Source: Burkholderiaceae bacterium 26 (GTDB taxonomy: Bacteria; Pseudomonadota; Gammaproteobacteria; Burkholderiales; Burkholderiaceae). From it: a DNA stretch of 64,000 bases. The DNA is taken from contig JYOB01000016.1 of the NCBI GenBank assembly GCA_000955795.1, positions 639,521 to 703,520 on the forward strand, read 5' to 3'. The translations under genes and the position numbers were made by a program. The notes under the pieces were generated by a model that saw only the letters and a list, made by a program, of their open reading frames with translations, did not search any database and was not told where the DNA came from. This document shows, in pieces, positions 36,184 through 45,904 of the stretch. Within the stretch, counting starts at the first letter, position 1. Every line of letters starts with the position of its first letter.

Positions 36184-37548
36184 ATGCAGAAGATGTCCTC
36201 TTCGGAATTGAAAGCAGCCAACGCCAGGAGCCTTTGGCATCCGATGGCTCACCCGAAGGCCATGCTGGACACGCCACCCGACATTATTGTCCGAGGCGAG
36301 GGAAGCTGGATTTGGGATATTGATGGCCATCGCATGGTCGATGGGGTTGGCGGCTTGTGGAGTGCCAACCTCGGCTTTGGCCGAACCGAACTGCGCGATG
36401 CGATCGTCGCTCAGCTTGACGAACTGCCCTACTACAACATCTTTCGCGGTACCTCACATCCGCGCGCGATCGAGCTGTCGGAGCGGGTTGTCAACCTGAT
36501 GAAGCCGGACGGTGTCGCGGCTGTCTTCTTCAGCAACGGCGGCTCGGATGCCGTAGAGGGCGCACTCAAGCTCGCGCGTCAGTACTGGAAGATCAAGGGC
36601 CAGTCTGACCGGACGAAGTTCATTTCGCTAAAGCAGGGCTATCACGGTGTGCACTTTGGCGGCATGAGTGTGAACGGAAATACAAACTTCCGACGCGCTT
36701 ATGAGCCTCTTCTCCCAGGGTGCTTCCACATCGATACGCCTTGGGTATATCGCAATCCGTATACCTCGGACCCCGAAGAGTTGGGCCGCCTGTGCGCGGA
36801 TCTGCTTGAGCGGGAGATTGTGTTCCAAGGGGCTGACACGATCGCTGCATTTATCGCAGAGCCTGTGCAAGGCGCCGGCGGGGTCATCGTACCGCCAGCC
36901 AATTATTGGCCGTTGGTGCGCCAGATCTGCGACAAGTATGGCGTGCTGCTGATTGCGGACGAGGTCGTGACGGGCTTTGGCCGTACCGGTGAGTTGTTCG
37001 GAACCCGGCTTTGGGATGTGAAGGCCGACATTTGGTGCCTGGCCAAGGGTATCTCTTCCGGCTACATACCGCTTGGTGCGACAGCCATCTCCGAAAAGGT
37101 CGCTCAAGTGTTCAGTGAGGGCGATGCGTCGATGGGCGCGGTATCTCACGGGTACACCTATAGCGGCCATCCTGTGGCAGCTGCGGCTGCGCTGGCGACG
37201 ATGGACATCATGGAGCGCGAAGACATCCTGGGGAACGTTCGTCGTCAGGGCGATCACCTGATGACGCGTCTGAAGGCGCTGGGCGAACGCTCGCGACTGA
37301 TCGGAGACGTTCGTGGCATCGGTCTGATGGTTTGCCTTGAAATGGTGGCCGACAAGAAGACAAAGGCGGCATTTGGGCGGGGCGCGAAGGAAGTCAGCAT
37401 GGTGGCGCGAGAAGCCTACAAACGCGGCGCGATGGTACGAACCTCCGGGCCTAACATCATTCTGTCACCGGCACTTACGATCGAACGAGAGCAAATCGAC
37501 CTGCTCTGCGACGCGCTCGAAGGGGCATTCACGGCTGTGGAAGGTTAA
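36184..37548 (+). CDS. Class III omega-aminotransferase (SpuC/GABA:pyruvate-like)
   Basis: A 454-residue PLP enzyme. Features are LWHPMAHPKAM at the start, VDGVGGLWSANLGFG, SNGGSDAVEGALKLARQYW, IADEVVTGFGRTG, and the PLP lysine Lys288 in CLAKGISSGYIPLGA. These are typical of omega-amino acid:pyruvate and polyamine/GABA aminotransferases. It would convert a terminal amine to an aldehyde, which the ALDH two genes upstream could oxidise. It sits 8 nt after the HAD gene. The omega-amine substrate could be the fully N-demethylated product of the island's demethylases (inference). Confidence 0.87.
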   Translation: MQKMSSSELKAANARSLWHPMAHPKAMLDTPPDIIVRGEGSWIWDIDGHRMVDGVGGLWSANLGFGRTELRDAIVAQLDELPYYNIFRGTSHPRAIELSERVVNLMKPDGVAAVFFSNGGSDAVEGALKLARQYWKIKGQSDRTKFISLKQGYHGVHFGGMSVNGNTNFRRAYEPLLPGCFHIDTPWVYRNPYTSDPEELGRLCADLLEREIVFQGADTIAAFIAEPVQGAGGVIVPPANYWPLVRQICDKYGVLLIADEVVTGFGRTGELFGTRLWDVKADIWCLAKGISSGYIPLGATAISEKVAQVFSEGDASMGAVSHGYTYSGHPVAAAAALATMDIMEREDILGNVRRQGDHLMTRLKALGERSRLIGDVRGIGLMVCLEMVADKKTKAAFGRGAKEVSMVAREAYKRGAMVRTSGPNIILSPALTIEREQIDLLCDALEGAFTAVEG

Positions 37549-37586
37549 GCGCCGCAAAGAGCGCTTCGCATAATGGAGGAAGGACT

Positions 37587-38981
37587 GTGGGCGATACTAC
37601 TAGCCTCACAAGCGCACCATCGTCAGTGAGTTTTCGGTCAGCCGGTCTCGGTGTTCGAGCGTTGTTCGCTGCGTCGATCGGCGTGATCGTTGGCCAAATT
37701 GGGATGGTTTCCCTCCTCCAAGGAGTAGGGCTGGGCGGATGGGGGTTCATTGTGGCGCTGGTTGCCGCTTTTGGACTCGCCATGGCCAATGCTCTCGCGT
37801 TTGCGGAAATGGCGCTGATGCTTCCTAGTGCGGGCAGCCTTAGCACGTATACCGAAGCAGCACTTGGCAACTTCCCAGCCATCCTCCTGGTGTTCGCGGG
37901 CTATGTGACGCCCGCAATCTTCGGGTTGCCCGCCGAGCTGATCGTGGTGAACCAGATACTCTCAAAGGCGATTCCTCTTGGGCTGCCCCAGTTCACTTGG
38001 CCCGTAGCGCTGGTGGTGCTGTTTGCGATCCTCAATATTCTGGGTGCCGATGTATTCGCCAAGGTCCAGACGGCGCTCAGCTTTATCGTCTTGACGTTCC
38101 TGTTTGTCGCTGGGCTTGCCGCCCTTTCCGGACACGCTGCCGCTCCAGGGATGGTTGATGTGAAGACTGGGTTGTCGGCGATGGGGAAAGGCACGTCCAT
38201 TCTTGGTGTGGTGGCGTTGGCGTTTTGGGTGTTTGTCGGTAGTGAGTTTGTGACGCCGCTCGTCAATGAGGCTCGCAACCCAAAGCGCGACCTTCCTCGT
38301 GCCATGATTATTGGACTGCTGTCGATTTTCATTGCTGAACTGCTCTTCGGGATCGGAGCCGCCGCGGTCGTGCCGCGCGCAAAGCTTGCCGCTTCAGCGA
38401 CGCCTCATCTCGATGTTGCTTTGGCCGTTTTTGGTCATACCGCGCACATCTGGTTTGCAGGGCTTGCTTTGGTTGCTTCGGCAAGTCTGCTGAATACCCT
38501 GTTGGCGGGTATCCCGCGCATGCTGAGTGGTATGGCCGAGAATGGCCAGGTCTTCCCAATCTTCAAATATGCACATCCTCGCCGCGGCACGCCAGTCGTG
38601 GGGATCGTGTTTGTGGCCGCGCTGCCCATCATTGGCTTGATTTGGTCTGGCGGCGATCCGAATTCAATTCTGCCGTTGACGGTTGCCGCTTCCGTCGCGT
38701 GGTTGATGGCCTACGTCACGGCTCAAGTTTCACTGATCGTACTGCGCCGTCGTTATCCGACTATGCCGCGGCCGTTCAAGGTGCCCGGCTATCCGGTGGT
38801 ACCCCTGGCTGCCATCGCAGGCATGGCGTATGTGATTGCAAACAGTTCTCCCGCGCCAGAGATGACCGGGCAGATCATCCGGTACATCGGGATCGTGCTG
38901 GCGTTGTTTGCAGTTGTCGGCGCGGTCTGGGTGAAGTGTGTGATGAAGAGGGGCCTGTTTGAAGCGTCGCTTCCGAAGTAA
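37587..38981 (+). CDS. APC-superfamily amino acid/amine permease
   Basis: A 464-residue, ~12-TM transporter starting at GTG 37587 after GGAGGAAGG. The APC signature is in TM1 (ALFAASIGVIVGQIGMVSLLQGVGLGGWGF, glycine-rich with the unwound region), followed by GSLSTYTEAALG and VGSEFVTPLVNEARNPKRDLPRAMI. It probably imports the N-methylated or primary amine degraded by the operon. Located 38 bp after the aminotransferase gene on the same strand. Confidence 0.85.
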   Translation: MGDTTSLTSAPSSVSFRSAGLGVRALFAASIGVIVGQIGMVSLLQGVGLGGWGFIVALVAAFGLAMANALAFAEMALMLPSAGSLSTYTEAALGNFPAILLVFAGYVTPAIFGLPAELIVVNQILSKAIPLGLPQFTWPVALVVLFAILNILGADVFAKVQTALSFIVLTFLFVAGLAALSGHAAAPGMVDVKTGLSAMGKGTSILGVVALAFWVFVGSEFVTPLVNEARNPKRDLPRAMIIGLLSIFIAELLFGIGAAAVVPRAKLAASATPHLDVALAVFGHTAHIWFAGLALVASASLLNTLLAGIPRMLSGMAENGQVFPIFKYAHPRRGTPVVGIVFVAALPIIGLIWSGGDPNSILPLTVAASVAWLMAYVTAQVSLIVLRRRYPTMPRPFKVPGYPVVPLAAIAGMAYVIANSSPAPEMTGQIIRYIGIVLALFAVVGAVWVKCVMKRGLFEASLPK

Positions 38982-39127
38982 CGGTTGTCTGCAGTAATCC
39001 AAAACCATTAGTTCTACATGAGTTGCCGCGGATACGTACTGAGCCTGAAGGCCGGTGCGCGTCAAAGGAGCGCGGCTGATCACAAGTGAAGTTCAAGACC
39101 GGACGCCCACGGGCGTAGGAGGCAGTG

Positions 39128-40369
39128 GTGAAAGCAGGGCTAAAGATCCTGATCGTCGGCACAGCGGATACAAAAGCTGACGAACTCTTGTATATGAAAG
39201 AGTGCATTGAGCGTGAAGGCGCCACAGGGATCATCATGGACGTCGGCGTCCTTGGCGAACCCACATTCGCGCCGGAGATACCGAATACCAGCGTTGCCGC
39301 CGCCGCCGGAATGCGGTTGGAGGAAATTGCTGCGTTAGGAGATGAGAACGCAGCGATGACCAAGATGGCGGATGGCGCCGTCGCACTGACTCTGGACTTG
39401 TATCGGAAAGGTGGAGTCCACGGGGTGCTCGCCTTGGGCGGCACGATGGGAACGGATCTCGCTCTTGATGTGACAGCTGCCCTGCCGCTTGGGATGCCCA
39501 AGCTCATCGTCACAACGGTCGCGTACTCCCACCTCATTCCTCCTGACCGTCTGGCGCCAGACGTCATGATGATCCTTTGGGCCGGCGGGCTGTATGGCTT
39601 GAACTCCATCTGCAAGGCAACGTTGAGCCAGGCCGCCGGCGCTGTGCTGGGCGCCTGCGGGACGGTGTCGCTGCCCGAGGCCGGCCGGCCTCGCGTCGCG
39701 ATTGGCGGTCTTGGTAAATCCTGCCTGAGCTACATGGTGGACTTGAAGCCAGAGCTGGAGCGAAGGGGCTTTGAGCCGGTGGTTTTTCATTGCACGGGCA
39801 TGGGCGGCCGAGCAATGGAAGCACTCATTGAGCAAGGCATGTTCGCTGCGGTGTTTGACTTTGCATTGAATGAAGTCGGTGCACAGCACTTTGGCTCGGT
39901 CGTCAACGCAGGGCCGACGCGGCTCGAAGCGGCGGGCCGGAAAGGCGTGCCCCAGATCGTTGCACCTGGTGCGAGCGACATGATCGATGTGCAGACATGG
40001 GCATCGCTACCTGCCGCTTACGAGGGGCGTCCATACCACGCTCACAACCGGCTGATTGCATCGGTGACGTCTACGACGAGCGAGCGATGCGAGCTGGCCC
40101 GCGCGATTGCAGAGAAGCTGAATTCTGCGAAGGCACCGACCGCCTTCTTGCTGCCGACAAAGGGAATTCACGCATGGGATCTGCCTGGCCAGCCGCTCCA
40201 CGATCCTCAGGGCCACGCCGCATATGTGGAAGCCTTCCGCGTCAACATTAAGCCGCCGGTTCAATTCGATGTACTGAACATGCACATCAACGATCGGGCG
40301 TTTGTTGACAGGGCGCTGGAGATTTTCGACCAATGGGTCGAACAAGGCCTGATCAAAACGCGCTCGTGA
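39128..40369 (+). CDS. Tm-1-like / UPF0261 protein
   Basis: A 413-residue protein of the Tm-1-like ATP-binding/UPF0261 family: ILIVGTADTKADELLYMKE at the start, VLALGGTMGTDLALDV, then GGLGKSCLSYMVDLKPELERRGFEPVVFHCTGMGGRAMEALI and VNAGPTRLEAAGRKGVPQIVAPGASDMIDV. The family's biochemical role is poorly defined; plant Tm-1 binds ATP and inhibits viral replication through this domain. Two GTG codons are adjacent (39125, 39128); AGGAGG at 39117 gives normal spacing only to the second. It lies inside the amine-catabolic run, so a metabolic role is likely but not deducible. Confidence 0.78.
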   Translation: MKAGLKILIVGTADTKADELLYMKECIEREGATGIIMDVGVLGEPTFAPEIPNTSVAAAAGMRLEEIAALGDENAAMTKMADGAVALTLDLYRKGGVHGVLALGGTMGTDLALDVTAALPLGMPKLIVTTVAYSHLIPPDRLAPDVMMILWAGGLYGLNSICKATLSQAAGAVLGACGTVSLPEAGRPRVAIGGLGKSCLSYMVDLKPELERRGFEPVVFHCTGMGGRAMEALIEQGMFAAVFDFALNEVGAQHFGSVVNAGPTRLEAAGRKGVPQIVAPGASDMIDVQTWASLPAAYEGRPYHAHNRLIASVTSTTSERCELARAIAEKLNSAKAPTAFLLPTKGIHAWDLPGQPLHDPQGHAAYVEAFRVNIKPPVQFDVLNMHINDRAFVDRALEIFDQWVEQGLIKTRS

Positions 40370-40419
40370 AAAGCACCAACGCAAGACGTCATTAGCCAGC
40401 TTTACTACTGAATATTGTC

Positions 40420-42891
40420 ATGACCCAAGTACTTCCTGAGCGCGCCCGCGTAGTAGTGATCGGTGGCGGAATCATCGGAGCCTCCACTCTTTATCATCTT
40501 GCGAAGAAGGGCATCGCAGATGCCGTGCTGCTGGAGCGTGATCGATTTGCCAGCGGTACGACTTGGCATGCTGCTGGCATCGTCGGCCAACTGCGCGATT
40601 CAAAGGCGCAAACCGAGCTCGCTCAATACACGACTCGGTTGTTTCAGTCGCTGGAGGCTGAGACAGGACAGGCCACGGGGTACAAAGAAAATGGCTCGAT
40701 GACGGTGGCCTTGACGCCCGAGCGTCTCGAGTTGATCAAGCGTAACGTGTCGTCAGCACAGCGTATGGGCGTGCCCTGTCACTACCTGCGGCCAGAAGAG
40801 ATCAGGGAACGCTGGCCGCTCCTCCGAGTGGATGACGTTCTGGGCGGGCAGTTTGTGCCCTCTAATGGACAGGTAAATCCGCTCGACGTAACGACGGCCC
40901 TGATAAAGGGCGCAAAGCAAGCGGGTGCTCAAGCGTTCGAAAACACCCCAGTCGTGGACGTTATTGTCAAGGACGGCAAGGTACAAGGCGTCCGTACGGA
41001 ACATGGCGATATCGCCTGTGAAAGGGTTCTCCTTGCAGGCGGTATGTGGACGCACGCGTTCGCAAAAAAGCTCGGCGTGCCGGTCCCATTGCACGCGGCG
41101 GAGCACTACTACATTGTGACTGAGGCGCTCCCCGGCCTGGATCGTTCGACACCCGTGTTGACGGTGGCTGACGAGCGCGCATATTACAAAGAAGATGCCG
41201 GCAAGCTCTTGGTCGGCTTCTTCGAGGCGCAAGGGAATGCTTGGCCTAAGCCCGGCATGACCATTCCGAGGGATTTTTCGTTCGAAGAGTTGCCGCCAGA
41301 CATGGATCACATGGAGCCGCAGCTCATGTTGGCGTTCGATCGTGTCCCCGTACTGCAAAACACCGGCATCCAGTTGTTCTTCTGTGGGCCCGAGAGCTTT
41401 ACCCCCGATGGACGCGCATATATGGGGCCTTCGTCGGACGTTCGCGGGCTCTACGTAGCAGCAGGTTTCAACTCGAACGGCATCCTGTCGTCCGGTGGGG
41501 CAGGCAAAGTCATGGCGGATTGGCTCGTCGATGGCTTACCGCCGGTCAGCATGGGCGCCCTTCACGCTCAGCGTGCACTGCCGTTCCAGGCGAATACGCG
41601 TTACGTGCGGGAGCGGGTCGCCGAATCGATTGGTATGCACATGACACTGCACTGGCCGGGCCACCATGTGCATACGGCCCGCGGCGTGCGGCACTTCCCC
41701 TTGCATGACCGCCTAATTGCTGCTGGCGCGGTGATGGGCGAGCGCATCGGCTGGGAATTCCCTCTCTACTTTGACGATAAACCAAACGCGACTCTCCCGA
41801 CAGAGCCCAGCCTTGCCCGTCAAGCGTGGTTCCCATTCGTTGAGCGCGAGTGCGTTGCTGCACGTGATACGGCGCTTCTCATCGACCAAAGCTGTTACGG
41901 GAAGTTGCTCGTCAAGGGACCTGATGCGCTGCGAGCCTTGGAAAAGGTGTCGGCCAACAAGATCGATGTCGCCGTTGGTGCGTCTGTCTATACCCATTGG
42001 CTTAACGAGCGCGGTGGTATCGAAGCGGATATCACGGTCTCGCGTTTGGCCGAAAGCGAGTTTCTGATCGTAACGGGCCACCCCAGCCAAGTACGGGATC
42101 GTGCATGGTTCGAAGCCCACCTGGATCCCTCGTTGCGTGTGCAGATTCACGATGCAACCTCGGGCTACGCAATGTTCTCGCTCAGTGGCCCGAAGGCGCG
42201 CGAGATTCTTGCGACTCTGACCGACGAAGATGTCTCAAACGAAGCCTTCCCCTTCGGCGCGATCCGTTTCATGGATATCGGTCTCGCACGTTGCTGGGTT
42301 CTGCGTCGCAGCTTCCTTGGCGAACTGGGTTACGAGTTTTACCCAACCACCGACGTCGCACGCCATGTGTTCGACGAACTTCTGCGTGAAGGCCAATCTC
42401 ATGGTGTACGCATGGGTGGCTTCTTGGCAATGAACCACTGCCGCCTCGAAAAAGGTTTCGTGCATTTCAGCCACGACATTGGGGAGGACGACACGCCCCT
42501 TGAAGCTGGTTTGAAGTTCGCTGTTGCCTTTGACAAAGACTCGGACTTCATTGGGCGAGACGCGGTTGTACGCCAGCGCGATGGTGGTCCGATTGAGGCG
42601 CGGCTGGTGAATATGCAGGTGCGCGGGGCAACGCTCGACAACGGTCCTTACCTGTACCGCAATGAGCCAGTGTGGAAGAACGGCGAGCTCGTTGGCTATG
42701 TCACTTCGGGGGCATGGGGTTTTCGTCTGAATGGATCCTTTGCAATGGCTTCGGTCAAGCGCAAAGGTGGTGTCACGGCAAGCTGGCTTAGCGAGGGCGG
42801 TTTCGAAGTCGAAGTTGCAGGTGCTAGGTATCCGGTTGACGTGCAGTTTGCCGGCTTCTACGACCCCAAGGGCGAGCGGATGCGGGGCTGA
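40420..42891 (+). CDS. Dimethylglycine/sarcosine dehydrogenase-like FAD enzyme with THF-binding GcvT domain
   Basis: An 823-residue protein, close to the length of dimethylglycine dehydrogenases. Residues ~10-370 are a DAO-type FAD domain (VVVIGGGIIGASTLYHL) with SGTTWHAAGIV, whose His50 corresponds to the histidine covalently holding FAD in DMGDH. Residues ~370-430 match the FAO_M region, and ~430-820 are GcvT and GcvT_C domains (YTHWLNERGGIEADITVSRL, SGPKAREIL, LGYEFYPTTDVARHVFDEL). The enzyme would oxidise an N-methyl amine and capture the carbon as 5,10-methylene-THF, passing electrons to ETF. etfBA, folD and purU lie in the same run. The substrate need not be dimethylglycine. Confidence 0.88.
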   Translation: MTQVLPERARVVVIGGGIIGASTLYHLAKKGIADAVLLERDRFASGTTWHAAGIVGQLRDSKAQTELAQYTTRLFQSLEAETGQATGYKENGSMTVALTPERLELIKRNVSSAQRMGVPCHYLRPEEIRERWPLLRVDDVLGGQFVPSNGQVNPLDVTTALIKGAKQAGAQAFENTPVVDVIVKDGKVQGVRTEHGDIACERVLLAGGMWTHAFAKKLGVPVPLHAAEHYYIVTEALPGLDRSTPVLTVADERAYYKEDAGKLLVGFFEAQGNAWPKPGMTIPRDFSFEELPPDMDHMEPQLMLAFDRVPVLQNTGIQLFFCGPESFTPDGRAYMGPSSDVRGLYVAAGFNSNGILSSGGAGKVMADWLVDGLPPVSMGALHAQRALPFQANTRYVRERVAESIGMHMTLHWPGHHVHTARGVRHFPLHDRLIAAGAVMGERIGWEFPLYFDDKPNATLPTEPSLARQAWFPFVERECVAARDTALLIDQSCYGKLLVKGPDALRALEKVSANKIDVAVGASVYTHWLNERGGIEADITVSRLAESEFLIVTGHPSQVRDRAWFEAHLDPSLRVQIHDATSGYAMFSLSGPKAREILATLTDEDVSNEAFPFGAIRFMDIGLARCWVLRRSFLGELGYEFYPTTDVARHVFDELLREGQSHGVRMGGFLAMNHCRLEKGFVHFSHDIGEDDTPLEAGLKFAVAFDKDSDFIGRDAVVRQRDGGPIEARLVNMQVRGATLDNGPYLYRNEPVWKNGELVGYVTSGAWGFRLNGSFAMASVKRKGGVTASWLSEGGFEVEVAGARYPVDVQFAGFYDPKGERMRG

Positions 42892-42919
42892 TAACTCCCG
42901 AGTCTTGATAGAGCGAAAA

Positions 42920-44977
42920 ATGGACGAGCGTTACAGAATTCTCTTCGAACCGGTCAGGATTGGTCCGGTCACTGCAAAGAACCGGTTCTTTGCAGTGGCT
43001 CACAGTGCCGGCATGGGCTTCGCACAACCGCATCCGACTGCAGCCTTGAGGGGCATGAAGGCAGAAGGTGGGTGGGGTGTTGTCTGCACGGGTGTGTGCG
43101 AGATCGATGCGACTTCCGACATGATGGGGCACCAGAATGATCGGCTCTGGGACGAGCACGATGTCGAGTGTCATCGGTTGGCAACTGCAGAGATCCACAA
43201 GCACGGCGCACTCGCGGCGGTGGAGCTGGCTCATCTTGGTCTGGGCGCACGCAACCTCTATAGTCGCGTGCCGTCCCTTGGGCCTGCTAGTTTGAAATGC
43301 ACCTCGGCATATGTTCCGGTCCAGTCCCGCGAGATGACGCTGAAGGACATCGCCAGCTTCCGTGCCGCGCACCGGGCTGCGGTTGATCGGGCGGTGCGAG
43401 CGGGGTACGACATCATCTACGTGTATGCCGGTCACGACCGAGCGCTACCGCTGCATTTCCTCTCGCGTCGCTACAACCAGCGCACTGACGCTTACGGAGG
43501 TTCGATTGAGAACCGTATGCGGCTGCTGCGAGAACTCATTGAAGACACAATCGACGAAGTCGCGGGCCGCGCCGCGGTCGCAGTTCGGTTTGCCGTGCAC
43601 GATTTCTCGGGCGGCATTAGCAAGGAAGAAGAGGGTAGAGCGGTCTTAGAGGCTCTGGGCGAGTTGCCAGATTTGTGGGATGTCAACGTCAGTCCTTGGC
43701 AATTCGATTCGAGTACCGCGCGGTTTGAGCAGGAAGGGTGGCAAGAGCCTTACATCAGCTTTGTGAAGTCGCTTACCAGCAAGCCGGTTGTGGGCGTCGG
43801 ACGTTTCACGTCTGCCGACGCAATGGTGTCGCAAGTCCGTCGCGGTATCGTCGATTTCGTTGGAGCGGCTCGCCCATCTATCTCAGATCCGTTCCTTCCC
43901 GAGAAGATTCAAACTGGTCGTATCGACGAGATCCGTGAGTGTATCGGTTGCAATGTATGCGCATCGACCGAGATGTACGGGGTACCTATTCGATGCACCC
44001 AGAACGCGACGATTGGCGAGGAGTGGCGTAAGAGCTGGCACCCAGAGCGCATTCCCAAGCTGGCCACTCGCGAATCAGCGCTAGTCGTTGGTGCTGGCCC
44101 CGCAGGGTTGGAGGCTGCCCTTACTTTGGCGCGTCGTGGCGCCGAAGTGTCGCTTGTCGACGCCTCGGGTGAATTGGGCGGTCGATTGAACTGGGAGAGT
44201 CGCTTGCCTGGTTGCAGAACCTACGATCGCGTGCGGGAACACCGGGTGTACCAGTTGGAACGGATGGCCAACGTCCAGATCTTTAAGGGCTCGCCGCTCA
44301 CGGCGAGCGACGTGATCGACTTTGGCGCGCAACATGTACTCATCGCGACCGGTTCAACTTGGCGTCGCGATGGTGTGGGCCCATCTGCGCCGCAGGGTAT
44401 CCAGGGTATCGCTGATGCATCTGCGGTGCTGGTTCTGACGCCGGAGCAAGTCGTTGAACGTCTGATCGCTGGAGGCGCGATTCAGGGGCCCGCGGTGGTA
44501 CTGGACGACGATCATTACTTTGTGGGGCATTCCGTTGCCGAGCTGCTACGGGCCCATGGGCTCGAAGTCACACTGATCAGCGCGCTGCCGGACATCTCCC
44601 AGTGGTCGTACTACACCTTGGAGCTTCGACGCCTGGAAGACCGATTGGCCAAAGCTGGCATTCGATGCATTACAAAAACCAAGGTGAAGGCAATCGGGCA
44701 GGGTGTGATCACTCTTGTGGGGGGCGACGGTCCGTTTGAGATCGAGGCTGGTTGCTTTGTGCCGGTCACCTTGCGAGCGCCTAACGATGCGCTTGCACGC
44801 GAGCTCGACACACGCGAAAACGAGATCAAGAGTGCCGGAATTGTTTCGTTGGAGACGATAGGGGATGCAGTCGCGCCAGGCATGATTGCGGCCGCTGTAT
44901 ACGCTGGCGCGCAGGCAGCGCGCGACATTGGTGCCGACAATCCCGGCCACTTCCTTCGCGAATCCGTCGTTCTGTAA
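42920..44977 (+). CDS. Trimethylamine-dehydrogenase-family FMN/4Fe-4S amine dehydrogenase
   Basis: A 685-residue protein with an Old-Yellow-Enzyme barrel (1-~335), a 4Fe-4S site (Cys341, Cys344, Cys347, Cys359 in CIGCNVC...CTQNA) and an FAD/ADP-binding reductase-like part (ALVVGAGPAGLEAALTLARRG). It aligns by eye with trimethylamine dehydrogenase: Tyr169, His172 and Asp263 match its catalytic triad. The FMN-linking Cys30 is replaced by Ser29, so FMN is probably non-covalent, and two of three aromatic-bowl positions differ (Tyr60 to Val, Trp355 to Glu). It should therefore demethylate a different tertiary or secondary N-methyl amine, passing electrons to EtfAB encoded downstream. The longer open frame upstream overlaps the preceding gene and is not conserved. 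Confidence 0.87.
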   Translation: MDERYRILFEPVRIGPVTAKNRFFAVAHSAGMGFAQPHPTAALRGMKAEGGWGVVCTGVCEIDATSDMMGHQNDRLWDEHDVECHRLATAEIHKHGALAAVELAHLGLGARNLYSRVPSLGPASLKCTSAYVPVQSREMTLKDIASFRAAHRAAVDRAVRAGYDIIYVYAGHDRALPLHFLSRRYNQRTDAYGGSIENRMRLLRELIEDTIDEVAGRAAVAVRFAVHDFSGGISKEEEGRAVLEALGELPDLWDVNVSPWQFDSSTARFEQEGWQEPYISFVKSLTSKPVVGVGRFTSADAMVSQVRRGIVDFVGAARPSISDPFLPEKIQTGRIDEIRECIGCNVCASTEMYGVPIRCTQNATIGEEWRKSWHPERIPKLATRESALVVGAGPAGLEAALTLARRGAEVSLVDASGELGGRLNWESRLPGCRTYDRVREHRVYQLERMANVQIFKGSPLTASDVIDFGAQHVLIATGSTWRRDGVGPSAPQGIQGIADASAVLVLTPEQVVERLIAGGAIQGPAVVLDDDHYFVGHSVAELLRAHGLEVTLISALPDISQWSYYTLELRRLEDRLAKAGIRCITKTKVKAIGQGVITLVGGDGPFEIEAGCFVPVTLRAPNDALARELDTRENEIKSAGIVSLETIGDAVAPGMIAAAVYAGAQAARDIGADNPGHFLRESVVL

Positions 44978-45017
44978 TTAACTCGCCGCTGTAGCGGTGC
45001 ATCTAGCGGAAGTTCTC

Positions 45018-45893
45018 ATGTCCTATTCAACTCAGAAAGCCAATTCCTACACCCTGTGCATCACGTGCCCAGCAGCCACTGGCTTGGTCGCTGCCGTGAC
45101 AACTCACTTGGCAAGCAAAGGGTGCTACATCAGTGAGCTACAACAGTACGACGATGAGGAAACCCAGCGCTTCTTCATGCGTTGTGTCTTCATTGCGCCG
45201 GCGGAAGCTGTCTCTGCGGAAGCCATTCTTGGCGCCGATTGGGCGGCAACGGCCACTTTGCACTCGATGGAATGGCGCGTCAGAAGAGGTGACGAGAAGC
45301 AGCGCGTGCTTTTGATGGTCTCGAAGTTCGATCACTGCCTGCGCGATCTTCTTTACCGCTGGGAAAGTGGCGAGATGCCGATGGATGTGGTGGGGATCGT
45401 ATCCAATCATGAAGCGCTCAAGCCGATCGCCGATCGTTACCACCTGCCATTCATTCTGATTCCCGTGACGGCCCAGACGAAGCCAGAGGCAGAAGACAAG
45501 CTCCGTCGCGTGATTGCGGAATGCCGTGCGGACCTTGTCGTGCTGGCTCGGTATATGCAAATTCTGAGCGACGAGCTCTCTCGGGATCTCGCCGGTCATT
45601 GCATCAACATTCACCACTCGTTCCTGCCCAGTTTCAAAGGCGGTTCGCCTTATGCGCAGGCGCATACCCGTGGCGTCAAGTTGATCGGCGCGACGGCACA
45701 CTACGTAACGGGCGACCTGGACGAGGGCCCGATCATCGATCAGGACGTGCGCCGGATTGATCACCGCTATTCCGTTGCAGAGATGCAGGCCCTTGGTCGC
45801 GATATCGAGGCCGTTGTGCTGGCCCGTGCCGTACGCATGCACCTCGAAGATCGGGTGTTCATCGACGGTAACAAGACCATCGTCTTCGCATAA
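45018..45893 (+). CDS. purU: Formyltetrahydrofolate deformylase
   Basis: A 291-residue protein with an N-terminal ACT domain (~10-88, [29 protein letters not shown]) and a C-terminal formyltransferase-fold hydrolase. The catalytic residues Asn197, His199 ([14 protein letters not shown]) and Asp235 ([14 protein letters not shown]) are present. It hydrolyses 10-formyl-THF to formate and THF. It stands directly before folD. This pair turns the methylene-THF formed by the DMGDH-like enzyme into formate and regenerates THF, a typical arrangement in demethylation clusters rather than in purine synthesis. Confidence 0.93.
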   Translation: MSYSTQKANSYTLCITCPAATGLVAAVTTHLASKGCYISELQQYDDEETQRFFMRCVFIAPAEAVSAEAILGADWAATATLHSMEWRVRRGDEKQRVLLMVSKFDHCLRDLLYRWESGEMPMDVVGIVSNHEALKPIADRYHLPFILIPVTAQTKPEAEDKLRRVIAECRADLVVLARYMQILSDELSRDLAGHCINIHHSFLPSFKGGSPYAQAHTRGVKLIGATAHYVTGDLDEGPIIDQDVRRIDHRYSVAEMQALGRDIEAVVLARAVRMHLEDRVFIDGNKTIVFA

Positions 45894-45904
45894 GGGGAGG
45901 CTCT

